Assembly (NCBI GenBank): GCA_949296365.1
Contig: CASFPZ010000006.1
Coordinates: 25,599-89,598 of the forward strand
From: an uncultured Akkermansia sp.
Lineage (GTDB): Bacteria > Verrucomicrobiota > Verrucomicrobiia > Verrucomicrobiales > Akkermansiaceae
Reading direction: 5' to 3'
DNA: 64,000 bases
Each line of letters starts with the position of its first letter. Within the stretch, counting starts at the first letter, position 1. Of the stretch, positions 25,579 through 35,770 are shown one piece after another. A program made the position numbers and the translations under genes. The notes under the pieces were generated by a model. That model worked only from the letters and a program-made list of their open reading frames with translations, had not been told where the DNA came from and did no database searches.

Positions 25579-28026
25579 TTAGTTAAAAGAAATAGGCATG
25601 TAATTACCAGTTTCTTTCAAGGTAAAGCTCATACCAAAGCCCAGTTCATTTTTATTACCATTAACACGCATATACACCCCCAAGCCAAGATACCAGGAGC
25701 CCATATTTTTGTAGATATTATATTCTTGGATTTCGAGTTTATTAGACATTCTCTCCAATTCCCAGCGCCAGGAGCCGCCAAGGGCCAATTCTTCAGAAAT
25801 ACGATAAATGACCCTAAGATTCAATTGATTGCTATTAGGAAGGATAGGGTGTTTTGTCAGATAACGATGTCCAATTAAAATTTCCAACGGTCTGAATGGT
25901 TGGAACCACAAAGAATTATTATATTCCTGGTAGTTATCTCTTTTTTCATCACCAATAACAGGGAATTGCATTACCGAAGCATACGAAAACCACGGGAGAG
26001 GCGACCACCTGATCATCGAGTAAAGATTAGAGAACTCCTGATTTGTAGAAGCATTATGCAAGTAGGCATCCATGAATGCATCCCAAGAGAACCATTGGCG
26101 ATTTACTCCATCTTGTTCTGTCATCAAGAAGTTACGCAACCCATAGCGGACCACCGAGCATGTCGACAAGGCATCAATCTCAGACATCCGGCCCACACTC
26201 AATGCCATCGGGTTCGTCGTCGAGGCACTACCTTCAATGCGGGGATAGGGAGAATCCAATTCATTGACCCCCATGTACATCAAGGACGCATAAGGTTGAA
26301 TAATGTGATTCAAGGTATTAACCCCCAACGCCTCCCAACGAGCAGAACGATATTTTTTGGAGATTTTGAACGAGGCATCGATTCCTGAATAAAAAATTCC
26401 TTGATTAAAAGAAGCCAAATCCCCCGACGGATCAAAATACCCCGTATAACCACCGCCAATTCGAGGTGTTAAATTGAGGAAATCCCAAGCCTGGAATGAA
26501 GCTGACAATTCATGGTAGGTGTGAAAACGCAAGAATGAATCGGTTTTCAACATGTACTCCCAAAATTCCCGATCAGGATCACCAAGAGCCATATGATCTA
26601 ATCTGTCTCGGATACTTCCCCTCATTTCAGCAGGCACCACTTGCCGCATCATCGACAGACTTGTTTGGCTTTCATAGACAAACCTGCTGTCCCACAAAGG
26701 GCCGCGAACACGATCGTAGCTGATTTCCGAACGTTGATCAGTTATGTAGAAATCATTGATCGGCATCCGTTGCAGCAATGTCAATACAGAGACATCATCT
26801 GTCCTTTCCAAAGTTACTGTATTGTCCGGTTCTGAATTGACCTCAAACAAATCCTGGTAAAAATCTCTTAACACATATTCGTCACTCAAGACATTGAGAT
26901 TTGCCTTCAAGCGCCAGTCTACATGGCTAGAGTCATTGATCGGCAACTCCCACATGTGTTGGAGGGCAATCCGCCAACGGTCGTGATCGATATTGTTTCT
27001 CACTTCATCCGTTGGGCTAATCGTCGGATTTTCGTCGTATGCATAATAAATAGAGAATCCCTTCATGTCAGGAGCTTCTTCCTCCAACCTCAAATCAATG
27101 ATATCTTCACCCAAAGCAAATCCGCGCCTAGTTCTGTAATCCAGATTCGATTGGAAAAGATAATCCGCTGTTGGTCTCTCATGTTCGACACGACGATTAC
27201 CCACCAAAACCCCATACCGGTTAGCCAAATACGCCCCCCAATAGGATCGGGATCCAATAGCAGGAGTATAACCCTCTCTTGGATTTAATGAATGCGAAAA
27301 ATACGGAAAGTAAAAAAACGGGATATTCTTGTAGTTAAAAGTTAGATGCGAAAAATCCAATCGATCCTGGGGATAAATACGAATACGATTTGCGGAAATC
27401 CAGGAATCGGGGTCTTGATCGTCTTCCGAAGTTACGGATGCCTCAAAGCCTTCCAGATAGTCTTCTCCTTTTTCATTTTTTGCGTATTTGAATTGTCCAC
27501 TGCGCAAAATCATGCCATTGCTCTTGGCATTGATTCCCTCCGTCTGCATCTCCTCGCGATCGTAGTAATAAATAGCCTTATCAGCCCGGGACAAACTTCC
27601 GTCTCTGAAGATGGACACATCCCCGATCAACGTCACAGTTTTGTTTTTCGTATCCAGGATAGCTTTACGCGCATACACTTCAATATGATTATCAGAAGCC
27701 ATGTAAACAGTTGGTTCCCCAACATAAGTCAACGTGCCCTCATCTCTATCATAAGTAATGAGTCCGTCATTTTGGATATCGACATTTTGGGGTATTTCCG
27801 GAGACATTTCTCCGGGAGCGCCGACAGTGGCGGAGAGTTGTTCAGAGATTCCAGCCACAGGAGACGACTCCTGAGGAGCTTCGAGAGACTCATCGCCAAT
27901 CATCCTCGCAGCATCGGCGCCGACTCGGTCCGATGAACCACTTTCAATACCCCACACAGCGGTAATCACCAAGATTACCCCTAACCCCGTATAAAAAGGT
28001 CTGACACTACATTGAATCTCTCTCAT
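25579..28026 (-). CDS. lptD: LPS-assembly protein LptD
   Basis: Outer-membrane beta-barrel that inserts lipopolysaccharide into the outer leaflet. The protein is about 815 residues. After an N-terminal signal or anchor (FYTGLGVILVITAVWGIE) and an acidic linker, an OstA/LptA-like jellyroll covers about residues 95-230 (YVGEPTVYMASDNHIEVYARKAIL, VTLIGDVSIFRDG). The LptD barrel follows from about 250, starting NIPFFYFPYFSHSLNPREG and ending in aromatic-alternating strands (KNELGFGMSFTLKETGNY). The cysteine pairs that form disulfides in E. coli LptD are absent. An ATG at 28026 and a GTG three codons earlier are both possible starts. Shows the organism makes LPS. Confidence 0.85.
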   Translation of the reverse strand: MREIQCSVRPFYTGLGVILVITAVWGIESGSSDRVGADAARMIGDESLEAPQESSPVAGISEQLSATVGAPGEMSPEIPQNVDIQNDGLITYDRDEGTLTYVGEPTVYMASDNHIEVYARKAILDTKNKTVTLIGDVSIFRDGSLSRADKAIYYYDREEMQTEGINAKSNGMILRSGQFKYAKNEKGEDYLEGFEASVTSEDDQDPDSWISANRIRIYPQDRLDFSHLTFNYKNIPFFYFPYFSHSLNPREGYTPAIGSRSYWGAYLANRYGVLVGNRRVEHERPTADYLFQSNLDYRTRRGFALGEDIIDLRLEEEAPDMKGFSIYYAYDENPTISPTDEVRNNIDHDRWRIALQHMWELPINDSSHVDWRLKANLNVLSDEYVLRDFYQDLFEVNSEPDNTVTLERTDDVSVLTLLQRMPINDFYITDQRSEISYDRVRGPLWDSRFVYESQTSLSMMRQVVPAEMRGSIRDRLDHMALGDPDREFWEYMLKTDSFLRFHTYHELSASFQAWDFLNLTPRIGGGYTGYFDPSGDLASFNQGIFYSGIDASFKISKKYRSARWEALGVNTLNHIIQPYASLMYMGVNELDSPYPRIEGSASTTNPMALSVGRMSEIDALSTCSVVRYGLRNFLMTEQDGVNRQWFSWDAFMDAYLHNASTNQEFSNLYSMIRWSPLPWFSYASVMQFPVIGDEKRDNYQEYNNSLWFQPFRPLEILIGHRYLTKHPILPNSNQLNLRVIYRISEELALGGSWRWELERMSNKLEIQEYNIYKNMGSWYLGLGVYMRVNGNKNELGFGMSFTLKETGNYMPISFN

Positions 28027-28154
28027 GTACGACACAAAAAAATTCCAATTCTAATTCTATTTGACAAGAGAATTCATTCACTTTCTTGTTAAAATTGCGC
28101 CTGTTTGCCCAATCCACTTATTTTCCCGATCATCCAGAACCAGTCAGCACAACC

Positions 28155-30083
28155 TTAACGAGAAAGGCGAGGTTTTACGATAAGCCCCCAGTCGCTATGA
28201 TTCCCGTTTCCTCCATCTAACAAGCGAATCTCGAGTTTTTGAATCCCCATGACATTTACCACAGGCGAAACACTTTCTCCATCAGACAGCATCTTACTTT
28301 TGAACAAAGACTTGCCATCACCACAGATTTCAAACACCACGCTAGCATTTTTCCCGCACGGAACACCCAAGGTTACAGCTAATTTCTGCCACTTACCCTT
28401 CAAATCATAAACCAACAGCCCAGGAGCGTGGTTCATGATATAATTTTCGACCATTCCCACATTTTCTAAAAAAGCATCTAATCCAGCGAGCGACGGGGCC
28501 ATGTGGTTCCAATTCGGGCCATTCCATCCTGATTTTGCTTCCACAGGTTTGTATTCTGTTAACAACACCTCGCGTACAGAATCAGGCACATAGGCTAAAC
28601 CATCCTTCAACACAGGGGAACGACGATTGAGGACATCCTCCCAGCGTTTAACTTCTGTCTGTACATTGGGATCATTGGCATAGGCCTTTTTAACATGTTC
28701 CAAGAGAACTTTAGCACGGTCCAGATTCATACGGTCCCATGCTGCAATCACTTCATAGAAGATAATACGGTCTCGAAGGGCGCGAGTCACAATACCCTCT
28801 TTAGTCATGATCGTTGGCACAGACAATTGATACCTCGTACCATCAGCATGCTGAATGTAAATTGTCACGTCAATGAACCCAGAATGTCCAGGATAATCAA
28901 TATTCAAAGAGAACGATCCATCAGCTTCCGGAACATCGGCAACAGAAACCGTATCATAGTCGTTGTTCCCCGGAGGATTCAAACGAGCGATGACAGCATA
29001 GACCGGATTATTGGGATCCAATTTCACCTTCCCGGAAAATTTCATTCCGAATGGGATAGAGGTAGCCTCGACCTGTGTAAAATCGCCACTTTTGTAATAC
29101 CCACTTACCCCAATATCCCCCCCTACGTAACGATACGTTACCCCCGTCTCGGCGCCACGGAACAACGGCACAGATGCTAACATGATAGCATCAGTTGGCG
29201 CCAGAAAAGCCCCATTTCCTTCCTTTCTCAACTCGTTCCCGTAAACGTGATTGCCAGAGCCCATTAATGACGTTCCATGCTTCTCCCGCGGATAAGTTGA
29301 ATTTTGACGCGTATGAGGCAAGCCAAACGAATGACCTAATTCATGCGCCGTACCACCTATGTAAATCGTAGAGTTACGACCATAACTCACTTTGTAACGA
29401 CCCCCAAAATAGTCCGTCCTCTTAAAATTTTTCGTATCCAATCCTTCTTGATCACAAGTCCACCCCGTACCAGATGCCAACGATCCCGATCCATAATAAG
29501 GGCCAAGGCCGTCTGGCAGTTGGCACACGACCAATATATGGTTTTTGTCTGCATCTATCCCATGTTCAGCTAGCACTTTTTTAGCAGCCTCTCGCGAAAG
29601 GTTCCCAGACGAACTCTTCGTTACTTCCTCCATCGTTTTATCGACGTAGGCTTCATAGACTTTCAGTTTACCATTTTCATCGAGATCCAACGCAAAAGTT
29701 AGGCCAGGGAATCCATTAGCACGCATCTGGTCATAGTAATAAGCTTGAATATTCTTTAAAATACGATCGTAACGATCCTTATAATCAGCGAGAGCAGGAC
29801 GGCCTTTGAACGTCACATAGACAACATACAACTTACGGTCAGTTTTTGCTAATTTTTTATTGTAATCGGAAATAATTTTCCAAGCTTTAGCAGCGTTGGC
29901 TTTATCCTGGTTCGATACCTTCCAGAGCACACCCAAGCGATCAATAGGTTCCTTATTAGCCTCGACACAAGCCGCCTGAGCTTCCCCTTCAGTCGCATAT
30001 TCTGTTGTCATTCCGACAAGAGGGCAACACATAACTCCTAGCCCCATCATGGCGGTTATCGTCCAAATTCTTGATTTTTTCAT
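28155..30083 (-). CDS. Secreted metzincin-type zinc peptidase with C-terminal NPCBM domain
   Basis: A 642-residue exported peptidase. It starts with a signal peptide (IWTITAMMGLGVMCCPLVG). The zinc site is HELGHSFGLPH at residues 247-257, an HExxHxxGxxH motif with glutamate 248 as the catalytic base. A methionine turn, SLMG, follows at 272-275. The C-terminal 130 residues (SGWNGPNWNHM, APGLLVYDLKGKWQKLAV, GVPCGKNASVVFEICGDG) form an NPCBM-like galactose-binding-type domain. Peptidases with sugar-binding domains of this kind often cut glycoproteins. The downstream end is close to lptD, and the glycosidase-like gene lies 3 nt upstream, so these two are one operon. Confidence 0.75.
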   Translation of the reverse strand: MKKSRIWTITAMMGLGVMCCPLVGMTTEYATEGEAQAACVEANKEPIDRLGVLWKVSNQDKANAAKAWKIISDYNKKLAKTDRKLYVVYVTFKGRPALADYKDRYDRILKNIQAYYYDQMRANGFPGLTFALDLDENGKLKVYEAYVDKTMEEVTKSSSGNLSREAAKKVLAEHGIDADKNHILVVCQLPDGLGPYYGSGSLASGTGWTCDQEGLDTKNFKRTDYFGGRYKVSYGRNSTIYIGGTAHELGHSFGLPHTRQNSTYPREKHGTSLMGSGNHVYGNELRKEGNGAFLAPTDAIMLASVPLFRGAETGVTYRYVGGDIGVSGYYKSGDFTQVEATSIPFGMKFSGKVKLDPNNPVYAVIARLNPPGNNDYDTVSVADVPEADGSFSLNIDYPGHSGFIDVTIYIQHADGTRYQLSVPTIMTKEGIVTRALRDRIIFYEVIAAWDRMNLDRAKVLLEHVKKAYANDPNVQTEVKRWEDVLNRRSPVLKDGLAYVPDSVREVLLTEYKPVEAKSGWNGPNWNHMAPSLAGLDAFLENVGMVENYIMNHAPGLLVYDLKGKWQKLAVTLGVPCGKNASVVFEICGDGKSLFKSKMLSDGESVSPVVNVMGIQKLEIRLLDGGNGNHSDWGLIVKPRLSR

Positions 30084-30086
30084 AAA

Positions 30087-32267
30087 CTATCCTTCTACAG
30101 TTTGAGTGTTAATACGAGTGAAACGAATATGTTTTATCTGGCAATCATTGACATCGTAGTTGGTGTTAACATCTTCATCTAGATATTCCAACGCAACAGT
30201 ATAAGCCCCTGCGACAAGCGGTATATCTAATCCAGGAGTATAGGAAAACCGGGACCAATCGCCCTGGTGGTTCATGTGAGGGAATACGAGAGAACCAACG
30301 CGTTTTCCATTGAGGATCAAACTCCGCAGCGCACAAGTATTCCCATCCTTATAATCACCTGTTCCATTCACAAAAAAAGCATCAACGCGATACACACCGT
30401 TCAACGCAAGAAAAATATCGTAAAACTTGACATTTCTTCCACGTCCGCCACGGGAGTCCCAAATATCGTCTCCACTCAACCCGCATGGACGAGTCTCTAC
30501 GCGCACATTACTAGGGACAAATTCCCGGGGGACATTTAAGAATGACTCCCGGCCCTCCATCGACACAGCCATCGCTTGATATTGGTTCACACCATCGGCT
30601 GGGCGAGGCATGAAGAACGTTTGTTCAGTCAAAGCTATAGGTATTCCATTTCTGTAAACGCGGTAATACTGCGCACCTTTTACAGGTTTCCAATGCAATC
30701 CCTCTTGTTCCCAGTCCCACTCAGGCATTGGCAGATCATAGGGGATAGACTTCACCCAATTCAAGCAATTAGCGCTTGGGTCGCAGGGCATAAGTTCAAT
30801 TTCGACCACGTAATGACCATTTGTGTTGGCATGGATCACGGGCACAGAGGATTTACCATTCACCAAACATTTACCAACCTGGGCACCATGACCATGCAAG
30901 ATAACGTCGATATCTGAACCACGATAATTCAAACCCATCAACACATGGCGGCCAGCCCATTTTTCGGGGACGCAAGGATTAAACATCAGGAAGTCACGCT
31001 CAAGACGAATACCAAACAACCCTTTCCAGAAAATTCCTAACATGCCCGCCACACTCCACAATTGACGATCAGAACTCTTGATCAACCCTTCTGAAGTACC
31101 CGTTGTAAGACTTACATTTTCTTTATTTGTTCCGTTGATCAAAGCAGATCGGACCAGGCAAGCCAGTGCAGCTGATAAGGCGTCTTCATTCCCTAGAGAA
31201 CTCGCAATTTGCCCATAGAACCCTTCTACAAACGGCCATGAGGCGCCATTGTGATACCATCCAGCCGACGAGACTTGCTGGGGATGGAAGCAAGGTAATC
31301 CTAAGGCATAGTGAGGGATTTCATTGAAAAAATAGCTAGCCTCTTCGCCTTTGACGAAGCCAAACATCAAGCACAAAAGCGTACCTAAGACATCCATCCG
31401 TTCAGACAAAACAGGATAACCTCGACCATACAAAAACTGACCGTAGGCACAACGGTTAGGTATGCGAAACATCATCTCTAACGCCAACTTCACACGAAGA
31501 GCTTCTTCCTGCCAATAAGACGCCTTTTCAGCATCCCCTAACTCGGCAAAAACATTCGACAAAATTTCGCGAACCCTCGCATGAAGAGCCATTGTCGACA
31601 ATGAGCATGATTCGCCGATATCAGCTGGCGTCATCCATTCCGGATAACTCTGGCTTCGCCAATCGAGGAAAGAACTTTCCCCCCGAACCACCCCCGCCAT
31701 GTCGTCTGCTACGAGGATATCATGAAGGCATGTTTTGTCCAAAATTGCCGCAATCCATTTTAACCATTCCCGGTTACCTGTTAACAAATAAAGCTCCCAA
31801 GCAGCGATACCCCACACCACGCGATCAGTCGATATCGGCCAGGCCCCCCCCGTACCCGTATCCTGCATCACCTCGCCATGAGATACCCGGGCTTTCAATG
31901 AAGACAGGCAAATCTCCGGATCCGCCAAATCGATGCCTAATAGAGCAGCATAGGCCACATCTCTCGTCCACACGCTCCTTCCCCAGGAAGCACCCGTCAA
32001 TAGCACACCTTCATGCCCGCGATTTTCCAGGTATTCCTGAACAGCCAGATCATAGGCAGCCTTTAATACGGGGATTGGCCCCTCATAGTCAATCACCCCT
32101 TGTTTATCATAGTCAATAAATCTCCACCACGGTCTATTATGACAACCATTGGTTTTTACCGTACCATCTGGTTCTACAACAGCCTCCAAACCATTCCTCT
32201 GAACCACACGCGATGGAAATACATAAAATTCATCTCCGCAGAATATGGGGGATTCATCGTTATTCAT
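30087..32267 (-). CDS. Six-hairpin (alpha/alpha)6 glycosidase-like protein with C-terminal binding module
   Basis: A 726-residue protein without signal peptide. The central 450 residues have the look of an (alpha/alpha)6-barrel glycosidase: TGASWGRSVWTRDVAYAAL near residue 90, SFLDWRSQSYPEWM near 195, SAGWYHNGASWPFVEGFYGQ near 345, and a late DIDVILHGHG beta strand. The WTRD and NGASWP segments are candidate active-site loops, as in rhamnosidase- and GH15/GH94-like enzymes, but I cannot name a family. Residues about 500-580 are Fn3-like, and the last 130 residues (GVYRVDAFFVNGTGDYKDG, VAGAYTVALEYLDED) resemble a CBM6/35-like module. The secreted peptidase gene follows after 3 nt. Confidence 0.6.
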   Translation of the reverse strand: MNNDESPIFCGDEFYVFPSRVVQRNGLEAVVEPDGTVKTNGCHNRPWWRFIDYDKQGVIDYEGPIPVLKAAYDLAVQEYLENRGHEGVLLTGASWGRSVWTRDVAYAALLGIDLADPEICLSSLKARVSHGEVMQDTGTGGAWPISTDRVVWGIAAWELYLLTGNREWLKWIAAILDKTCLHDILVADDMAGVVRGESSFLDWRSQSYPEWMTPADIGESCSLSTMALHARVREILSNVFAELGDAEKASYWQEEALRVKLALEMMFRIPNRCAYGQFLYGRGYPVLSERMDVLGTLLCLMFGFVKGEEASYFFNEIPHYALGLPCFHPQQVSSAGWYHNGASWPFVEGFYGQIASSLGNEDALSAALACLVRSALINGTNKENVSLTTGTSEGLIKSSDRQLWSVAGMLGIFWKGLFGIRLERDFLMFNPCVPEKWAGRHVLMGLNYRGSDIDVILHGHGAQVGKCLVNGKSSVPVIHANTNGHYVVEIELMPCDPSANCLNWVKSIPYDLPMPEWDWEQEGLHWKPVKGAQYYRVYRNGIPIALTEQTFFMPRPADGVNQYQAMAVSMEGRESFLNVPREFVPSNVRVETRPCGLSGDDIWDSRGGRGRNVKFYDIFLALNGVYRVDAFFVNGTGDYKDGNTCALRSLILNGKRVGSLVFPHMNHQGDWSRFSYTPGLDIPLVAGAYTVALEYLDEDVNTNYDVNDCQIKHIRFTRINTQTVEG

Positions 32268-32572
32268 GGTCAACTATCTCTATGTATCGTGCCTAATTAT
32301 ATTAGCACAGTTTCCCATCTCTGCAATAGCGGAATCAATAATCTATTCAGAAACACAACCACTTACAGGAGAGTCACACTTTATTACAAGGAAGTAATAC
32401 CACCATTTACTTTTAACTTTTGGGTATGTTTTCTCCAGCCCCCCATTCGTCCCAATTAAACGTTTTCGACGTATCCCGTTCAAAATGATTTACTTAACTA
32501 ACCAAGTCGTTACGCGCGGCCTATTTTGCCGCTTCATCGGTATGGATTCAATACTGTGCAGAGGAGACAAAA
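32268..32572. other. Intergenic stretch, no supported gene
   Basis: About 305 bp between tatA and the glycosidase-like gene. It must hold the promoter and leader of the glycosidase-peptidase operon, but I could not pick a convincing -35/-10 pair, and there is no hairpin with a T-run for tatA. Confidence 0.4.
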
Positions 32573-32872
32573 CTACTTAACGTCCTTTTGGGAATCTGTA
32601 GCGTTTGAGGAATCTTTCACAGGTTCTGACTGAGGGGGCAGATTAGAGGAATCTGGTAATTTTTTTTCTCCGCCAGTTTTAGCTTCCTGTTCAGACCGGA
32701 ACAACTCATCCTCGAATTCACTCCGAGCCTTTTTGAATTCGCCTAAACTTTTCCCGATACCACGAGCCAATTCTGGCAATTTTTTTGCGCCAAACAGAAG
32801 AAACACGACCAGAACAATAGCAATCAGTTCTGGCGTACCAAGACCTCCAATAAATGCTAATATCATACCCAT
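32573..32872 (-). CDS. tatA: Twin-arginine translocase subunit TatA
   Basis: Forms the protein-conducting part of the Tat system, which exports folded proteins. From the ATG at 32872 it has 99 residues: one N-terminal membrane helix (GTPELIAIVLVVFLLFGAKKLPELARGIG) with the FGxxKLPEL hinge, an amphipathic helix (SLGEFKKARSEFEDEL) and an acidic, glutamine- and serine-rich tail. An upstream in-frame start would add 23 unlikely residues in front of the helix. TatB and TatC are not in the window. The divergent valS gene lies 160 bp away. Confidence 0.92.
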   Translation of the reverse strand: MGMILAFIGGLGTPELIAIVLVVFLLFGAKKLPELARGIGKSLGEFKKARSEFEDELFRSEQEAKTGGEKKLPDSSNLPPQSEPVKDSSNATDSQKDVK

Positions 32873-33031
32873 GTTGTGAAGAGTTCTAACAGTTCTAGCC
32901 TCCCAAGACAATACCCAAATCAGGCATACAACGTCATCCACTTTCCCTATTCACCAAAAGGGTAATGTTTTCAGGGAACAATCCTGAATCGGGTATTGCA
33001 TGAATCAAGGCTTCCATGTAATCTCCCGCAC

Positions 33032-35710
33032 ATGTCCGATTTGCCTAAGGCGTACGAGCCGCAGAATGTTGAAGAAAAATGGCGCAACACGTGGAAAGAC
33101 TGCCAATGTTTCCACGCTGACGCCACCTCCACTAAGCCAGCTTATTCTATCGTCATCCCGCCGCCTAACGTCACCGGAGTTCTCCACCTCGGCCACGTTT
33201 TGAACAATACTATCCAAGACATCTTAGCACGGCGAGCCCGGCAAATGGGCAAAGAAGTTCTCTGGCTTCCTGGCACCGACCATGCAGGCATCGCAACCCA
33301 AGTGCGCGTCGAAAAAGAGCTGAAAAAAAACGTGGGCAAGACCCGACATGATTTAGGTCGGGAAGCTTTCTTGGAAAAAGTTTGGGAGTGGAAGGAAAAG
33401 CATGGAGGCATCATCATCAATCAGCTGAAGAAACTAGGATGTTCCCTGGACTGGGAAAGAGAACGTTTTACGATGGACGAGGCATACACCAAAGCCGTCA
33501 GTAAAGTATTCATCGATCTTTTCAAAGAAGGGCTTATTTATCGAGGCCGCCGCATGGTTAACTGGTGTCCCGTGTCGTTAACAGCGCTGTCTGATGAAGA
33601 AGTCATCATGAAAGAACAAGACAGCAAACTCTACACCGTTGCCTATCGATTAGAAAATGGTACAGGAGAACTGCACGTTGCGACCACTCGACCAGAGACT
33701 ATTCTGGCGGACGTTGCTGTTGCCGTTCATCCCAAAGATCCGCGTTTTGCTCAATTGATTGGGCAAAAAGTCATCCGCCCGCTTCGTCCAGCGCCTATAC
33801 CCATTATTGCCGATGAGCATGTTGAAATTGAATTCGGTACAGGAGCGCTCAAGATTACCCCAGCTCACGATAAGACAGACTTTGAGATAGGTTTACGCAA
33901 CCATCTCGAAGTCATTGATATCCTAACTCCGGACGGGCACATCAATTGTCCAGACTTTCCGGAGTTACACGGGATGGAGCGTTTTGCTGCCCGCGACAAG
34001 GCAGAAGTTCTGTTGAAAGAAGCAGGATTACTCGTCAAGACCGAAGCTTATAAAAACAAGGTTGGTTTTTCAGAACGCGCCGATGTACCGATCGAGCCAC
34101 GTTTATCGATGCAATGGTTTCTCAAATATCCCTGTGTCCAGGAAGCCGCGCAAGCCGTTGCCAACCACGACATCGTTTTTCGTCCCGAACGATGGGCCAA
34201 GACTTATGCGCACTGGTTAGAAAACATACAGGATTGGTGCATCTCTCGCCAATTATGGTGGGGGCACCGCATCCCCGTGTGGTACAGGAAGGACAAAGCA
34301 ACAGAGCTCCAAGAAGCAGCTTCGCTGGATGTTTCAGCTCTGGAAGACGGGCATATTTACGTAGGCACCGAACCACCAGCTGATCCAGAAAACTGGATTC
34401 AGGACAGCGATGTGATGGACACTTGGTTTTCATCTTGGTTATGGCCATTTGCCACCATGGATGATAAGACACGCGCTAAATTTTATCCGACTACCGATCT
34501 TGTGACAGGGCCTGATATTATCTTTTTTTGGGTTGCCCGAATGATCATGGCAGGATTCCGATTCCAGAAGCAGAAACCATTTTCCAATGTGTTCTTTACA
34601 TCGATCATTCGCGACTCCATTGGCCGCAAGATGAGCAAGTCGCTTGGAAACTCGCCCGATCCTCTCGATCTAATAGCCAAATACGGCGCCGACGGACTGC
34701 GGTTCGGCCTAATGCGTATAGCGCCGACAGGCACAGACGTACGTTTCGATGAAACACAAATCGAAGAAGGGCGGAATTTCGCCAACAAACTGTACAATGC
34801 TGTGCGATTCCGCCTGATGCAAGGAGAGCCAGAGCCAGGCATAGAGTTGCAGCTAACGCCCGTACACATTTCTATCCTTGCAAAATTGCATCAATTGCAT
34901 CTCGACGTTCAAAAATCATATGAAAACTATGAGTTCAATGCACTCACTCAGTCTCTCTATCAATTTTTCTGGAGTGAGTACTGTTCTCTTTTCTTGGAAG
35001 CCGTCAAACTCGATCTTCGCGATGGCAGTTCCGCCAGTGTCAAGAATGCAACGCTTTACACAATGGATATCGTGTTAAAGCATTACTTATCTCTCCTGCA
35101 CCCAGTAATGCCTCATATTACAGAGGAGCTATGGCAGTCTCTTGGATTTGATCATCTCTACGACAAGCAACTCCTCTCGTTAACACCGCTTCCAGACCCA
35201 AGCGAAATATTCGAGAAAATCCCGCTCGGTAGCCTCGATCAAGCTTGCGCTTTGGCTGATGCGCTTTATGAATCAGCCAACAAAGCCCGCAATTTGAAGG
35301 CAGAATACAACTTAGCTACGAACAAGAATGTTGAATTCATTGTGAAACCCACGACCGAATCGACTTTTGAGGCTGATTTACTCAACCGACTGGCATTACT
35401 GGCTGGAGCCCGATCCGTTCGTTGCGATCGGCACTATCAAGCGCCCAAGGGTACGCCAGTGGCGCTTACTCCGTTAGGTGAGCTTTTCCTTCCTTTAGAA
35501 GGGCTCATCGATATCGAAGCAGAGCAAGCTCGATTGGCCAAGGAAATCACCAAAGTTAATAAAGAAATCATCAAGTGCCGCAATAAACTCGGCAATTCAA
35601 ACTTTGTTGATCGGGCCCCTGCTGAAGTTGTAGAACAAGAAAAGCAACGCCTCCAAGTTTGGATAGAAAAACTCGACCAGCTCAACCATATGCTGGCAGC
35701 TCTTTCCTAA
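33032..35710 (+). CDS. valS: Valyl-tRNA synthetase
   Basis: Class I aminoacyl-tRNA synthetase charging tRNA-Val. The HIGH motif appears in PPNVTGVLHLGHVLNN near residue 47, and the KMSKS motif in SIGRKMSKSLGNSPDPLDL near 540. The editing (CP1) domain lies between them, with the conserved TTRPETILADVAVAVHP. The C-terminal coiled coil that is typical of ValS spans the last 65 residues (DIEAEQARLAKEITKVNKEI). Length (892 from this ATG) fits the family. A TTG 12 codons upstream opens the same frame but is unlikely. Ends in a strong terminator. Confidence 0.96.
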   Translation: MSDLPKAYEPQNVEEKWRNTWKDCQCFHADATSTKPAYSIVIPPPNVTGVLHLGHVLNNTIQDILARRARQMGKEVLWLPGTDHAGIATQVRVEKELKKNVGKTRHDLGREAFLEKVWEWKEKHGGIIINQLKKLGCSLDWERERFTMDEAYTKAVSKVFIDLFKEGLIYRGRRMVNWCPVSLTALSDEEVIMKEQDSKLYTVAYRLENGTGELHVATTRPETILADVAVAVHPKDPRFAQLIGQKVIRPLRPAPIPIIADEHVEIEFGTGALKITPAHDKTDFEIGLRNHLEVIDILTPDGHINCPDFPELHGMERFAARDKAEVLLKEAGLLVKTEAYKNKVGFSERADVPIEPRLSMQWFLKYPCVQEAAQAVANHDIVFRPERWAKTYAHWLENIQDWCISRQLWWGHRIPVWYRKDKATELQEAASLDVSALEDGHIYVGTEPPADPENWIQDSDVMDTWFSSWLWPFATMDDKTRAKFYPTTDLVTGPDIIFFWVARMIMAGFRFQKQKPFSNVFFTSIIRDSIGRKMSKSLGNSPDPLDLIAKYGADGLRFGLMRIAPTGTDVRFDETQIEEGRNFANKLYNAVRFRLMQGEPEPGIELQLTPVHISILAKLHQLHLDVQKSYENYEFNALTQSLYQFFWSEYCSLFLEAVKLDLRDGSSASVKNATLYTMDIVLKHYLSLLHPVMPHITEELWQSLGFDHLYDKQLLSLTPLPDPSEIFEKIPLGSLDQACALADALYESANKARNLKAEYNLATNKNVEFIVKPTTESTFEADLLNRLALLAGARSVRCDRHYQAPKGTPVALTPLGELFLPLEGLIDIEAEQARLAKEITKVNKEIIKCRNKLGNSNFVDRAPAEVVEQEKQRLQVWIEKLDQLNHMLAALS

Positions 35711-35732
35711 GAAACTTTTTTCACCCATTCTT

Positions 35733-35770
35733 CCCCAAGGTTGCAGATTGCTGGCCAACCTTGGGGTTTT
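35733..35770 (+). terminator. Intrinsic terminator between valS and the converging permease gene
   Basis: A perfect 11-bp stem (CCCCAAGGTTG at 35733-35743, CAACCTTGGGG at 35756-35766) with a 12-nt loop and T4 following. It lies 22 nt after the valS stop and touches the 3' end of the exporter operon on the opposite strand, so it may serve both. Confidence 0.75.

Noticed and set aside
25900..26388. Long antisense frames inside lptD (also 27346-27936)
   Set aside because: Shadows of the strongly supported LptD reading frame, with composition of reverse-strand translation.
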